Made by a program: the position numbers and the translations under genes. A DNA stretch of 32,031 nt from an uncultured Acidobacteriia bacterium (GTDB lineage: Bacteria > Acidobacteriota > Terriglobia > Bryobacterales > Bryobacteraceae): assembly GCA_903909435.1 (NCBI GenBank), contig CAIVVT010000067.1, positions 1 to 32,031 of the forward strand. The letters are read 5' to 3'. This document shows positions 17,016 through 25,122 of this stretch, piece by piece (positions within the stretch are counted from its first letter, which is position 1; every line of letters begins with the position of its first letter). The notes beneath the pieces were generated by a model. The model was not told the origin of the DNA, did no database searches, and saw only the letters and a program-made list of their open reading frames with translations.

Positions 17016-19649
17016 TTAAGTCGCCTTCAATTCGAGACTGGTCTTCCCGGCAGGCAGGCGGTAGCGCAGGTGCCCGGCCGGTGCCGGTGCGTCGATCCGG
17101 TCCAGCTTTAACGACTCCTCCCGCCGCACCACGAGTTCGCCCGCGCAGCCGTCAGGCAGTCCGATGCTGATCGTCCGCGCGCCGGGGCCACCCCGTGACT
17201 CGAAGCCTAGCGGCCCCAGCGGGGTGTGCGTGGTCACTTCCAGCAGTTGCAGGTCCACCGGCTGGGGACGGATTTCGCACCGCCGGAAGCCGGGCGCGAG
17301 CGGCCGTATGCCCGCGAGACTCATGTGCGTCACGAACAGCGGCGCGACGGGGCAGTGGCTCCATTCCGAACTGGAATCGGGCCGTGCCACCCAATCCTCC
17401 TGCAAGGTATTGTTCAGCCGCACCGAGTCCATGGGAGCCCAGCGCTCGCGGAAGTCCTTGATCACCACATCGGCGCGCCCGCCGCGGGCCAGCGCCCAAA
17501 GCCGCCAGCCGGCGTTGGCCGGATAGGAGAAGCCCATCTCGGGAGGGCAATCCACGAGCGCGCGCAAGACGTTCGCGGCGCGGCCGCCCGGGCATTGGTC
17601 GAACAGGATCGCCGTGGCCAGCGAGCGGTCGCACATGCGCAGCTTGCGCTCTTCTTCCATCCACGGCAGGTTGTTGACGAACGTCTCGCGGGAGGGACTC
17701 CAGAAACGCCGCAACGCGGCCGCCTCAAGCGACGTGCCAAGTTTTGTGGCGAAGTCCTCGCTGGCACTGTCCCCAAACGCGCGGCAGATGGGTGCGAGGG
17801 CGTGCCGCAGCATGGCGGCGGCGTAGAGGTTGAAGGCGCACTGCTTGTGGCGCTGACGCTCGTACGCAATGTGGTCGATCCACACCGCCGGAATGCCCAG
17901 GTTCTCCACCGGCAGCAATCCGTCGGCGCCGATCAGGTCACTCAGGTAGTGGGCAAAGCGCAGCAGGCGCGGGAAGGGCTCGCGCAGGTCGTCGAGCTTA
18001 CCGCTGTAGAGATAGTGGTAATAGCAGTCGAAATTAAAGCCCACGCCGTGATCGAGCAGCGGCCCCCACTGCGTCAGGTCCAATTGCCGCTCCATCAGCC
18101 GCACCAGCCGGTCGTAGGCCGGCCAGCAATCCAGGAAGAAGCCGTCCTTGGTGATGCCCTGACTGAACGTGGCGAGATAGCGCGCGGGCAGGCGCGACTC
18201 GCCCAGCGTGAGATGAACGGCCTGCATCTGGTGGCCGCCGTCGCCGCTGTATTGCTGGCGCTCGCGGCCCGCTCCGTCCATCAGCGTCTCCAGCGCCGAG
18301 TTGTTGAGCGTGTTGATGCCCGAGTCAAACAGCCGCTGCAGCGCCGGTTCCTGGACCCGGATGTGCGGCGTCTGCGGCCACGGGAAGACGCGCCGGCGCA
18401 TCCCGGCTCCACTCACCGTCACTGGCCCGCTGGCGCCTCGGATGTGCAGTTGAATCCAGCGGCAGCATTCGTAGTCGAAGGTCTCGAAACGGTTGACGCC
18501 CTCGCGGCAGACGAAGCGCGTCCAGCTGTCGAAGTGCGTGTTGAGCAGGGCCGGACCGCCCATCGTATGGCCCTCCTGCACCATCAACTCGACCGTCGTA
18601 CCGGCCGGGGCGTCGATCGTGAAACGCGGCCAGCCCACCATCTGCTCGCCCAGTTCGAAGGTCAACGCCGCCGCGCGCGTCCCGTCCAGTTCCACCCGCC
18701 ACTGGCCCGCGGCAAGCTCCTGAGCCGAACTCCGGCGCACGGCCTCGAACGCGTTGGGCGGACGGCAATCAAAGTATTCCTCGGCAGGCCGCTTCCACTC
18801 GATCCACATCGACTCGGCCAGCTTGGCCGGTTCCAGCGTCTCTCTGAGCATCGGGATCCGGCGCGGGCGCAGCGCGCAGTTCTGCGGCTGGCCCGACGTG
18901 TCGAGCTGGTAGTCGTGGTAAGTGGAGCACAGCGGCGGCTTGCCTGCCGGGCAATCGAGCTGCATCGCCGGAAGCCAATCCCCGTTCGTCGCATAGGCGG
19001 GCGTCGTCCAGCCATACGGGTAGAGCCGCGCGTCGAAGACCTCTTGCAGCGCTCGCAAGTACCAGCGTTTGTATTGCCCGGGCTTCCAGGCGCGGGCCAG
19101 CAGAGCCTGCCAGGTTGCATCGGAAACCACCGTCCGCTTCGACCCGTCGGCGCACTCGATCTCCAGCCAGAACAGGAACCCGGGTTTGCCCAGCGGCGAA
19201 GTGCCGTCACCCTGGCCGTAAAACAGAACCTGCGCGCCGATCACGTTGGGCCCCGCGACCAGGGCGGCCCCGAGGTCCACCGGGTCGGCCTCCACCCAGC
19301 GCGGGTCGCACGGGGCCGGGCCCCATTGGATCCGCTGGCCGTTTACTTCCAGCAGGTAGCGGCTGTCGGCCGAGATCCAGCCCCGCGCGCGTACGCAGGG
19401 CGAGGGTAGCTGGACGGTGTTCCGGAAGAGCACGAAGGTGTTCTGCAGGCAGCGCCCCGAGGGATACCAGATCCAGCGCGCGGGAGCGAGGTCGGGAAGC
19501 CGGTCCGCTTCCATCGGCTGCGCGTCAACCAGCGCTTCGACCGCAAGCGCTCCCCTGCCGCTGGCGGATTCCGCAACACCGGCGCCGAGCGCGAGCGCGC
19601 TCCCGGAAGACACCGACGCCCGGATGAATTCACGTCTTTTCAGTCTCAT
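17016..19649 (-). CDS. Tat-exported alpha-L-rhamnosidase-like glycoside hydrolase (GH78 type)
   Basis: I chose the ATG at 19649 (877 aa), not the open-frame start at 19769: it has AGGAG 10 bases upstream and begins MRLKRREFIRAS, a Tat-type signal followed by an Ala/Gly/Ser hydrophobic stretch. After that come an N-terminal beta-sandwich region with WIWYPSG and ISADSRYLLEVNGQ, further beta domains, and an (alpha/alpha)6 barrel. The segment DGAGRERQQYSGDGG at about 458-472 corresponds to the RER..GD catalytic signature of GH78 rhamnosidases. The C-terminal beta domain ends LPAGKTSLELKAT. Such enzymes remove terminal alpha-L-rhamnose from plant glycosides and polysaccharides outside the cytoplasm. 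A TACAAT box at 19685-19680 on the minus strand could be its -10. Its convergent neighbour is also Tat-exported and may act on the same glycans. Substrate is inferred from the family only. Confidence 0.78.
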   Translation of the reverse strand: MRLKRREFIRASVSSGSALALGAGVAESASGRGALAVEALVDAQPMEADRLPDLAPARWIWYPSGRCLQNTFVLFRNTVQLPSPCVRARGWISADSRYLLEVNGQRIQWGPAPCDPRWVEADPVDLGAALVAGPNVIGAQVLFYGQGDGTSPLGKPGFLFWLEIECADGSKRTVVSDATWQALLARAWKPGQYKRWYLRALQEVFDARLYPYGWTTPAYATNGDWLPAMQLDCPAGKPPLCSTYHDYQLDTSGQPQNCALRPRRIPMLRETLEPAKLAESMWIEWKRPAEEYFDCRPPNAFEAVRRSSAQELAAGQWRVELDGTRAAALTFELGEQMVGWPRFTIDAPAGTTVELMVQEGHTMGGPALLNTHFDSWTRFVCREGVNRFETFDYECCRWIQLHIRGASGPVTVSGAGMRRRVFPWPQTPHIRVQEPALQRLFDSGINTLNNSALETLMDGAGRERQQYSGDGGHQMQAVHLTLGESRLPARYLATFSQGITKDGFFLDCWPAYDRLVRLMERQLDLTQWGPLLDHGVGFNFDCYYHYLYSGKLDDLREPFPRLLRFAHYLSDLIGADGLLPVENLGIPAVWIDHIAYERQRHKQCAFNLYAAAMLRHALAPICRAFGDSASEDFATKLGTSLEAAALRRFWSPSRETFVNNLPWMEEERKLRMCDRSLATAILFDQCPGGRAANVLRALVDCPPEMGFSYPANAGWRLWALARGGRADVVIKDFRERWAPMDSVRLNNTLQEDWVARPDSSSEWSHCPVAPLFVTHMSLAGIRPLAPGFRRCEIRPQPVDLQLLEVTTHTPLGPLGFESRGGPGARTISIGLPDGCAGELVVRREESLKLDRIDAPAPAGHLRYRLPAGKTSLELKAT

Positions 19650-19965
19650 TTCGCGAGCTCTCCTAACGCTGTTGCTCCAATTGTATTCGCAGGCTGGGGC
19701 ACAACACCGGCGGGCCCGTTTGAGACAGTGTGCGGCATAGAAATAGGGGCCGGTGCGATTGCCGCGCAAAGTGGCCGCGCCAGGCGGAAGTCGCCGTTGT
19801 GAGGTAGGTTGTTGACCTGCGGCCGATTGCCAATCGGCCCACTACATTCTCAGGCGCGCCGGCAGGCAACCGCGCGTTCGCATTCTGCTTGCCCGCTCAC
19901 GGCGTCAATTCCACCGTCGGGCAATTCTCGCAGCGCCGTGGCGTTGGCGGGCGTCGCGCCCAGTC
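19650..19965. other. Intergenic region with back-to-back palindromes
   Basis: 316 bp between the rhamnosidase-like start and the end of the DUF4239-like gene. No coding sequence is supported. It contains the likely promoter and ribosome binding site (AGGAG, 19664-19660) of the rhamnosidase-like gene and the palindromic element at 19806-19839. Confidence 0.6.
19806..19839. repeat. Intergenic palindromic element
   Basis: Two inverted repeats stand next to each other: AGGTTGTTGACCT (19806-19818) and GGCCGATTGCCAATCGGCC (19821-19839; nine perfect pairs around one central base). The second continues as CACTAC. A similar string, AATCGGCCCACT, recurs at 25112-25123 at the end of the histidine kinase gene. 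This is what a dispersed intergenic hairpin repeat would look like; it could also terminate the DUF4239-like gene transcript. Confidence 0.55.
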
Positions 19966-20748
19966 TCAGCGCATGGTATGGCGCAGGTCCACCAGTACCT
20001 GGTCTGTGGCATCCACCCGGATGAAACCGAAACGGGGATACTCGTAATCGAGGATCAGCAGGATACTCCCGGATACGATCACCGCAAATCCCAGAACGTG
20101 GATCCAACTGCGGGTCTTACGGGCGGCTGTTTCGTAGCCGGCCAGCATGGAGCAGGCCAGCACGAGCACCGCCAGCAACAAGTACACGGGCGTAGGCGGG
20201 TGGATCTGGAGCGCCACCATCCGGGTGGTTGTCAAGTCGATCATCTGGTTGATGGACTGAATGACCAGCGAGGTGACTGCGTTCGCGTTCGCTTCAGCGC
20301 CCACCAGCCGGGTGGCCTCGACCGCCTGGTTCCAAATCTGCTCCTGGAGCCTCTCCGACCGCTCCCTTGCGGTCTGGGCCGTCTCGGGATTGTCGGCCAG
20401 ATTGCGATAGAAATCGACCCGCGAATCGAGATACTGCCGGAAGCTGGCGCGCAGTGTGGGTTGCGACTCGGCCGGCAGCAGGCTGAGCCTGAGGTAGGCG
20501 GTCCCAATCGCGTTGGTCTCCTCCACGATCAGGTGCCGCCGCGCATCGAACCGCGCACCCGCTCCCGAAAACGTGAACGCCACCAGCAATCCCATCAGGC
20601 CGAACAGGGCGCCAACCAACGGGCCAAGCCCTTTGCCGCTGTGCTCGGAGTCTTTCGCGTAGTCCCGTAATCCGCACTTCCGGCCGAATTCGAGCAACGC
20701 CAGCATGCCGGCGAAAAGGCCCACCACGAACAACACGGAACTCAACAT
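19966..20748 (-). CDS. DUF4239-like membrane protein
   Basis: The 260-aa protein has four predicted membrane helices: about residues 4-22, 44-63, 187-205 and 214-234. Between helices 2 and 3 lies a soluble, mostly helical region with a conserved-looking EETNAIGTAYLRLSLLP (about 76-92) and a Gln/Glu-rich middle. This layout, with the ETNAIGTAYLR phrase, is that of the DUF4239 (bestrophin-like) family. The function of the family is not established; an ion-channel-like role has been suggested only by remote resemblance. The ATG has GGAG about 6 bases upstream. It lies 218 bp behind the permease gene in the same direction, so it may have its own promoter; no partner can be read from context. Confidence 0.78.
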   Translation of the reverse strand: MLSSVLFVVGLFAGMLALLEFGRKCGLRDYAKDSEHSGKGLGPLVGALFGLMGLLVAFTFSGAGARFDARRHLIVEETNAIGTAYLRLSLLPAESQPTLRASFRQYLDSRVDFYRNLADNPETAQTARERSERLQEQIWNQAVEATRLVGAEANANAVTSLVIQSINQMIDLTTTRMVALQIHPPTPVYLLLAVLVLACSMLAGYETAARKTRSWIHVLGFAVIVSGSILLILDYEYPRFGFIRVDATDQVLVDLRHTMR

Positions 20749-20966
20749 CGCTGCTCCACTTCTGCTTCTCTTTGACGCTCTGATTCAGCCGCCGAATCTC
20801 CACGATTGTATCCCAGGGCGTCTGACAATTAGCGGGAAGGATGCGAACTTCGCAGCGGCCTCGTCGATCCCAACGTCGCCCGGCCTCTATCGCGCGCGAA
20901 TGCCATGATCCATCTGCGCGGGCGCGGAACGTTTTCCTCCTGCGTTGCGGTACGAACCACCAGCGC
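20749..20966. other. Intergenic region between permease and DUF4239-like gene
   Basis: 218 bp without a supported gene. A minus-strand TACAAT (20813-20808) could be a -10 box for the DUF4239-like gene, but no good -35 lies at the right distance. Confidence 0.35.
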
Positions 20967-23702
20967 TCACTCGTGCCGCAGGGCCGTCAGCGGATCGATT
21001 CTTGAAGCTCGCCTGGCCGGCGCATAGCCCGCCAGCAGCGCGGCGCTCAGCAGGATGGCGCCGGCCAGCGCCAGGGTTCCCGGATCGTTGGGCTGGGTCT
21101 CGAACAGAAACGATTTGACCAGCCGGGACGCGATCAACGCGAGCGGCACGCTGATCGCGAGTCCTACCGCCGCCAGGATGAGCACGCGGCGCAGAACCAT
21201 CCATACGACGGCGCCGCGCTGCGCGCCCAGCGCCATACGGATGCCGATCTCGCCGACCTGCCGCGAGACGCTGTAGGACATCGTCCCGTAGAGTCCCACG
21301 CACGCGGTCAGCAGAGCGAGAATCGCGAAGCCCGTGCACAGTTTCGCGAACGTGAGTTCCCGGCTGATCGTCCGATCGATTTCCGCCGCCTGGGTGACCA
21401 CGTTGGTGACGGGTATGCGCGAATCCGCCGCCCGCACAATCTCATGCACGCTCTTGAAATAGCGCAGCGGATCACCCACGGTGTGCAGCGCGTAGGTCAC
21501 CCGGTCCGTTGGAAACTGGCTGACCGCGACGAAGACGGTCCTTGCACTCTCCTCTTCGTTCTTCAGGCCGCCGTAGCGCAGATTAGCCGACACACCGGCG
21601 ATCTCGAGATCGCGCTTCTCGTCCGGCAGCGTGATGCGCCGGCCCACCGGATTCTCGTTCCCGAAGTAGGTTCGCGCCAAGTCCTGGCTGATCACGGCGA
21701 CCGGCATGGAACCCGCTTGGTCGCGCTCGTCAATCTCACGCCCGGCCAGGATCGGAATCTGCATGGTCGTGAGAAAACGCGGTCCGGCGGCCATGACGTG
21801 GGCGTCTTCGATGGTCACCACGCCGATCTTCAGCGGCCCCCTGACGGCTTGCCCGGTGCGGCCAGCGTGGATAATCGAGGATTGCGAGAGCGTCGCGCTG
21901 CGCACCCCGGGGATCGATTCGAAGCGCCTGCGCAGATCCGCATAAAAGTTGGCGATTTCCGGGTCGCGATGGCCGGCCTGGTGCGCATTCAGCGAGAACA
22001 GCAGGATGTTCTCGCGGGCGTATCCCAGTGGGACGGAGTGCAGCTTGTTCAGCGTCTGCACGAACAGACCGGCGGCGACCAGGATGAAGAAGGAGAGAGC
22101 GATCTGGGCGACCACCAGAACCTGCTGCGTGCGGCGGCGCGGTCCGCCTTCGCGGCCATTCTTGAGCGCGGGCATGACGTCGGGACGGGTCGACTGAATC
22201 GCCGGCACGAGTCCGAATAACAGGCCGCAAACCACGGAGAGCGCCGCCGTCACCCCCAGCACGTTCCAGTTCAATTCCGCGTGCAGCGTGAAGTTCTCCC
22301 GCCCGTTGGCGAACAGCAGCGTCAGCCAGCGCGCGCCCCAGACCGCAAACACGACGCCTAATGCTCCGCCCAGCGAGGCGAGCATCACGCTCTCGGTCAG
22401 CAATTGCCGCACCACGCGGAACCGTCCCGCTCCCAGGCTGAGCCGGACAGCCATTTCGCGGCGTCGCGCGGCGGCCCGTGCCAGCAGCAGATTGGCGATG
22501 TTCGCGCACGCGATCACCAGGATCAACCCCACCATCGCCAGCAGCACGTAGAGCGGTTTGGCATACTGGCGGCGCAAACTGCCCAGACCGGCAGCGCCGG
22601 GATTCAGCATCAGAGCGGGCAGTTTGGCGCGCTCGCCGCCGGTCGTCGCGGTGGCGGCCACCCAATCGTGGAAACGCGGAGCCAGCGCGATCTGCGCCTG
22701 GGCCATGCTGACGCCGGGACGCAGACGGCCCATCATTTCGATCCAGTAGAAGTTCCCGTCGGGATACATGCGCGCCGCCCTGGCCCCGTCCACGAGCAGA
22801 TTCGCGTGCAACGGAAGGTAGAGATCCGGCGCCTCCGCGGGATCGACTCCGAAGAACTCGGGCGGCGCTACGCCGATTACAGTGAAGGGCACGTTATCGA
22901 CCAGAATCGTCTGTCCGATCGCACTCGACGGCGTCCCAAAGCGCTGCTGACTGGTTGCAAAACTGATCACGGCGACCGCGGCCGCGCCCGGACGGTCGTC
23001 TGCGGAGTCGATCAGCCGTCCCGCGGCAGGCGGCACGGCCAGGCCGCGAAAATACCCGCCGGTGACGTACTCCGTGCTGGCGCTGGTGGCCTGCCCGCGG
23101 ACGGCCAAGGTGCGGTTGAGGCCGTTAAAGTATCCGAAAAGCGTCGAGAAGACGGGGTTCTCCTGGCGCAGAGTTTCGAACGCGCCGTAGGGGAACATCC
23201 CGCTGACCATTGCGCCTTTATCGCCCGGCCACCCCAGGCCCTGCAGCCCGTGCACCACGTGGACCCATTCCTTGTTGGCGTTCTGGGGCGGCGGGCTACG
23301 CCAGTTCAGCACCACCAGCGACTCGGGGTCGGCCACCGGCAGCGAGCGCAGCAGAATCGACTCCATCAAGCTGTAGATCGCAGTGTTTGCGCCGATGCCG
23401 AGCGCCAGCGACAAAACCGCCAGGGCGCTGAATGCCTTGTTGGCGGTCAGGCTGCGGCAGCCATAGCGGCCATCCTGGCCCAGTTCCGACCAAAACCGCG
23501 TGATCCAGATCTCCCGGGATTCTTCCTGCTTCAGGCCGGCGTTGCCGAATCGCCGCCGCGCTTCAGCCCGGGCACGCTCCGCCGTCATGCCGTCTGCTTC
23601 GAGTTCGGCAGCCGTCTCCGCAAGGTGCAGTTCCATTTCCTCGCGCAGCGACTCGCTGCGCCTGGCGCTGTCCATCCAATACCTCAGCCGCCGGATCAAC
23701 AT
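20967..23702 (-). CDS. MacB/FtsX-type ABC transporter permease with N-terminal prefix (ADOP type)
   Basis: The 911-aa protein starts with a soluble prefix (about 1-80, RRLRYWMDSARRSESLREE with a helical, Glu/Ala-rich part) that is typical of the acidobacterial duplicated permeases. A first membrane helix (about 90-115) is followed by a periplasmic MacB-core region (to about 375), a first FtsX block (about 375-500, with ACANIANLLLARAAARRREM), a second extracytoplasmic part, and a C-terminal FtsX block (from about 785) containing VGEIGIRMALGAQRG and ending RRASRIDPLTALRHE. Such permeases need a separate ATPase, which is not encoded here; efflux or mechanotransmission at the envelope is the family role. 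The ATG at 23702 has GCGGAG 8 bases upstream; a GTG at 23711 overlapping the PadR stop would add three residues. It is co-transcribed with the PadR gene, which probably represses it. Confidence 0.88.
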   Translation of the reverse strand: MLIRRLRYWMDSARRSESLREEMELHLAETAAELEADGMTAERARAEARRRFGNAGLKQEESREIWITRFWSELGQDGRYGCRSLTANKAFSALAVLSLALGIGANTAIYSLMESILLRSLPVADPESLVVLNWRSPPPQNANKEWVHVVHGLQGLGWPGDKGAMVSGMFPYGAFETLRQENPVFSTLFGYFNGLNRTLAVRGQATSASTEYVTGGYFRGLAVPPAAGRLIDSADDRPGAAAVAVISFATSQQRFGTPSSAIGQTILVDNVPFTVIGVAPPEFFGVDPAEAPDLYLPLHANLLVDGARAARMYPDGNFYWIEMMGRLRPGVSMAQAQIALAPRFHDWVAATATTGGERAKLPALMLNPGAAGLGSLRRQYAKPLYVLLAMVGLILVIACANIANLLLARAAARRREMAVRLSLGAGRFRVVRQLLTESVMLASLGGALGVVFAVWGARWLTLLFANGRENFTLHAELNWNVLGVTAALSVVCGLLFGLVPAIQSTRPDVMPALKNGREGGPRRRTQQVLVVAQIALSFFILVAAGLFVQTLNKLHSVPLGYARENILLFSLNAHQAGHRDPEIANFYADLRRRFESIPGVRSATLSQSSIIHAGRTGQAVRGPLKIGVVTIEDAHVMAAGPRFLTTMQIPILAGREIDERDQAGSMPVAVISQDLARTYFGNENPVGRRITLPDEKRDLEIAGVSANLRYGGLKNEEESARTVFVAVSQFPTDRVTYALHTVGDPLRYFKSVHEIVRAADSRIPVTNVVTQAAEIDRTISRELTFAKLCTGFAILALLTACVGLYGTMSYSVSRQVGEIGIRMALGAQRGAVVWMVLRRVLILAAVGLAISVPLALIASRLVKSFLFETQPNDPGTLALAGAILLSAALLAGYAPARRASRIDPLTALRHE

Positions 23703-23707
23703 GACCG

Positions 23708-24046
23708 TCACTCCGCTGCCATCACGCGGGCGATCGCCAGCGTGAGTTTCGCGTACTTTCGGGTTTCCACCGCCAGCTGTTTGCGGCCAGCCGCAGTGAG
23801 CTTGTAGATCCTCGCCCGCCGGTTGTTCGAGGTCACGCCCCAGACACCCTCGATCCAGCCGTTCAGCTCCAGCCGCTGGAGCGCGGGGTACAGCGAGCCC
23901 TCCTCGACGAGCAACTCGTTGCCGGACGATTGTTGAATGAACTGGACGATGCCGTACCCGTGCAGGTCGCGCTGCGAGAGCGTGCGCAGGATCAACATGT
24001 CCAGTGAACCGGGCAGCGAATCGTTCTTCTGGCTCTTGCGTCCCAT
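23708..24046 (-). CDS. PadR-family transcriptional regulator
   Basis: The 112-aa protein is a typical short PadR winged-helix repressor: LPGSLDMLILRTLS (11-24), DLHGYGIVQFIQQ (27-39), the wing region VEEGSLYPALQRLELNGWI (47-65) and NNRRARIYKLTAAGRKQL (73-90), then a dimerisation helix. It ends 5 bp before the ATG of the permease gene (or overlaps its alternative GTG), so the two form an operon. Members of this family usually repress their own operon and respond to small ligands or stress. No Shine-Dalgarno sequence is visible; a palindrome sits directly in front of the start codon, which suggests autoregulation. Confidence 0.92.
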   Translation of the reverse strand: MGRKSQKNDSLPGSLDMLILRTLSQRDLHGYGIVQFIQQSSGNELLVEEGSLYPALQRLELNGWIEGVWGVTSNNRRARIYKLTAAGRKQLAVETRKYAKLTLAIARVMAAE

Positions 24047-24047
24047 A

Positions 24048-24061
24048 CCAAGAATTCTTAG
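24048..24061. promoter_or_regulatory. Near-perfect palindrome in front of padR-like gene, possible operator
   Basis: CCAAGAATTCTTAG is a 14-bp inverted repeat with one mismatched pair, centred about 9 bp upstream of the start codon. It overlaps the place where a Shine-Dalgarno sequence would be. It differs from the ATGT-8-ACAT site described for classical PadR, so binding by this PadR protein is an inference from position. Confidence 0.4.
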
Positions 24062-24089
24062 CTTACGGCGGCAAACTGAGGCGGGTCAA
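24060..24089 (-). promoter_or_regulatory. Possible promoter of the PadR-permease operon
   Basis: On the minus strand TTGACC (24089-24084) and TAAGCT (24065-24060) are 18 bases apart. The -35 box is good (5 of 6) but the -10 is poor (3 of 6). Transcription would begin only a few bases before the ATG at 24046, giving a nearly leaderless mRNA, consistent with the missing ribosome binding site. Confidence 0.35.
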
Positions 24090-24303
24090 GTTCGGCTTAG
24101 TGATCCCTCGCGCCGCGAGACGGCTACGGGGTGCGCCCGGCCGCCGAATGCGAAGTCGGCGTGTGTGGCTTCGACTGCCAGGAGCCGGGCCAAAGGGCGG
24201 GAAGCGCGACTTTCATGGCACTGAGAGACATGCCTGCGAGCAAGTAGGCGCGATGAACTGGCGTGACGACTCCTTCGACGTCTAATCGTGGATTCAGGCT
24301 GCA
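24062..24303. other. Intergenic region without a supported gene
   Basis: Short open frames here have no recognisable content and no ribosome binding site. GC content drops from about 24200 onward, at the transition to the lower-GC small secreted gene. Confidence 0.4.
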
Positions 24304-24873
24304 TCACCAGAAGTGGAACGAGGCGAGAAACCTTGCGAAAACACTCTCTGCCTGTTCTCGTTCCGATGTCGGTGTAACCAGAGTGATCACGACATCATTG
24401 TGATAACCACGGCGGGGCAACTCTAGGGATACGGTTTCATTTTCGTAGCTTGTCCCTTTGACACTTCCGCTGGTTGAGGCCTTCAGGCCTGTGCGATTCC
24501 CCACCCTCACATGTCTCATGGCCGCACTTCGTTGGGCTGAGGCCGCCCGATCCTCAGGAAGATCCACATGCATCTGGATTGAGAACACCACGCAGATGGT
24601 TGCGTCGGAAGCATATCTCGGGTAGAAAGCGAAGCCGTGAAATGGCGCGTTCCCACCTGCGCCCCATCCTTCCAAACCGTCTGGGACTGTGGCCGAGAAA
24701 CGATAGTCGGAATTCCGAACAGTACCTTTGTAGGAGACGCCCATGCCGGGGCGTGCCAAAGACACCTTTTCGCAAGTCGTAGCCGCCTCGTCTACGACCT
24801 GTTCACTCAGGAGTAGGCTAGGGACGCTGAACAAAATCCAGATGAAGAGGAAGTAGTTCGGCCGATGCAGCAC
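24304..24873 (-). CDS. Small secreted protein of unknown function
   Basis: The 189-aa product has a signal peptide (residues 1-23, NYFLFIWILFSVPSLLLS) and then a single domain with strand-rich segments: YRFSATVPDGLEGWG, FHGFAFYPRYASDATICVVFSIQ, GYHNDVVITLVTPTSEREQAE, ending FARFLASFHFW. It has two cysteines in the mature part. I do not recognise a family. The start is a GTG without a clear Shine-Dalgarno sequence. The gene and about 200 bp upstream are visibly lower in GC (near 50 percent by eye) than the neighbours (about 65 percent), which suggests recent acquisition. No partner gene is evident. Confidence 0.65.
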   Translation of the reverse strand: MLHRPNYFLFIWILFSVPSLLLSEQVVDEAATTCEKVSLARPGMGVSYKGTVRNSDYRFSATVPDGLEGWGAGGNAPFHGFAFYPRYASDATICVVFSIQMHVDLPEDRAASAQRSAAMRHVRVGNRTGLKASTSGSVKGTSYENETVSLELPRRGYHNDVVITLVTPTSEREQAESVFARFLASFHFW

Positions 24874-25012
24874 GGCTGGATTGTATCGCTCTTCCGATAA
24901 CTACTGGTAAACCGCGTTGCCGGTAACTTGCCAATCGCACCAAAAGCCAAACCGTCAATGCTTGACCGTTCTTGCTTCCAAGCCATTGATTCTACGTGGG
25001 GTAGTTTTCAAG

Positions 25013-25030
25013 ACCGTCAATTCTGACGGT
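25013..25030. terminator. Perfect stem-loop ACCGTCA-ATTC-TGACGGT
   Basis: Seven perfect pairs around a four-base loop, extendable to ten with one G-T pair (AAG before, TTT after). In the plus direction it is followed by TTTTGG. It lies about 95 bases behind the histidine kinase stop and 140 bases before the small secreted gene, so it may be a second terminator or an operator. Confidence 0.4.
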
Positions 25031-25092
25031 TTTGGTCCCGAGCTTCAATTCAGTGGTGTGGGTGTTTTGCGACTGTCGTAGCGGGAACGAGT

Positions 25093-25109
25093 GAGGCCAC
25101 CCCGGCCTC
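25093..25109 (-). terminator. Stem-loop just after the histidine kinase gene
   Basis: GAGGCC (25093-25098) pairs with GGCCTC (25104-25109) around a five-base loop, 13 bases behind the stop codon at 25123. GC-rich six-pair stem without a T-run. Confidence 0.4.
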
Positions 25110-25122
25110 GGAATCGGCCCAC

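Larger units (their letters stand above)
24874..25122. other. AT-richer intergenic region with ACCGT repeats
   Basis: No gene is supported. ACCGTCAA occurs at 24951-24958 and 25013-25020 as direct repeats, ACCGT again at 24965-24969, and the inverted copy TGACGGT at 25024-25030. Two stem-loops in it are listed separately. It should contain the promoter of the small secreted gene. Confidence 0.5.

Noticed and set aside
17226..19409. 727-aa plus-strand open frame antisense to the rhamnosidase-like gene
   Set aside because: Its Arg/Gln/Pro-rich composition is the usual shadow of a high-GC gene; the minus-strand frame has recognisable domains and a ribosome binding site.
19650..19769. Upstream extension of the rhamnosidase-like protein by 40 residues
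   Set aside because: The extra residues are Cys/Arg-rich and would bury the Tat signal; AGGAG is correctly spaced from the ATG at 19649.
24086..24307. 73-aa minus-strand open frame between the PadR and small secreted genes
   Set aside because: Arg/Ser-rich, no ribosome binding site, no recognisable content; treated as intergenic.
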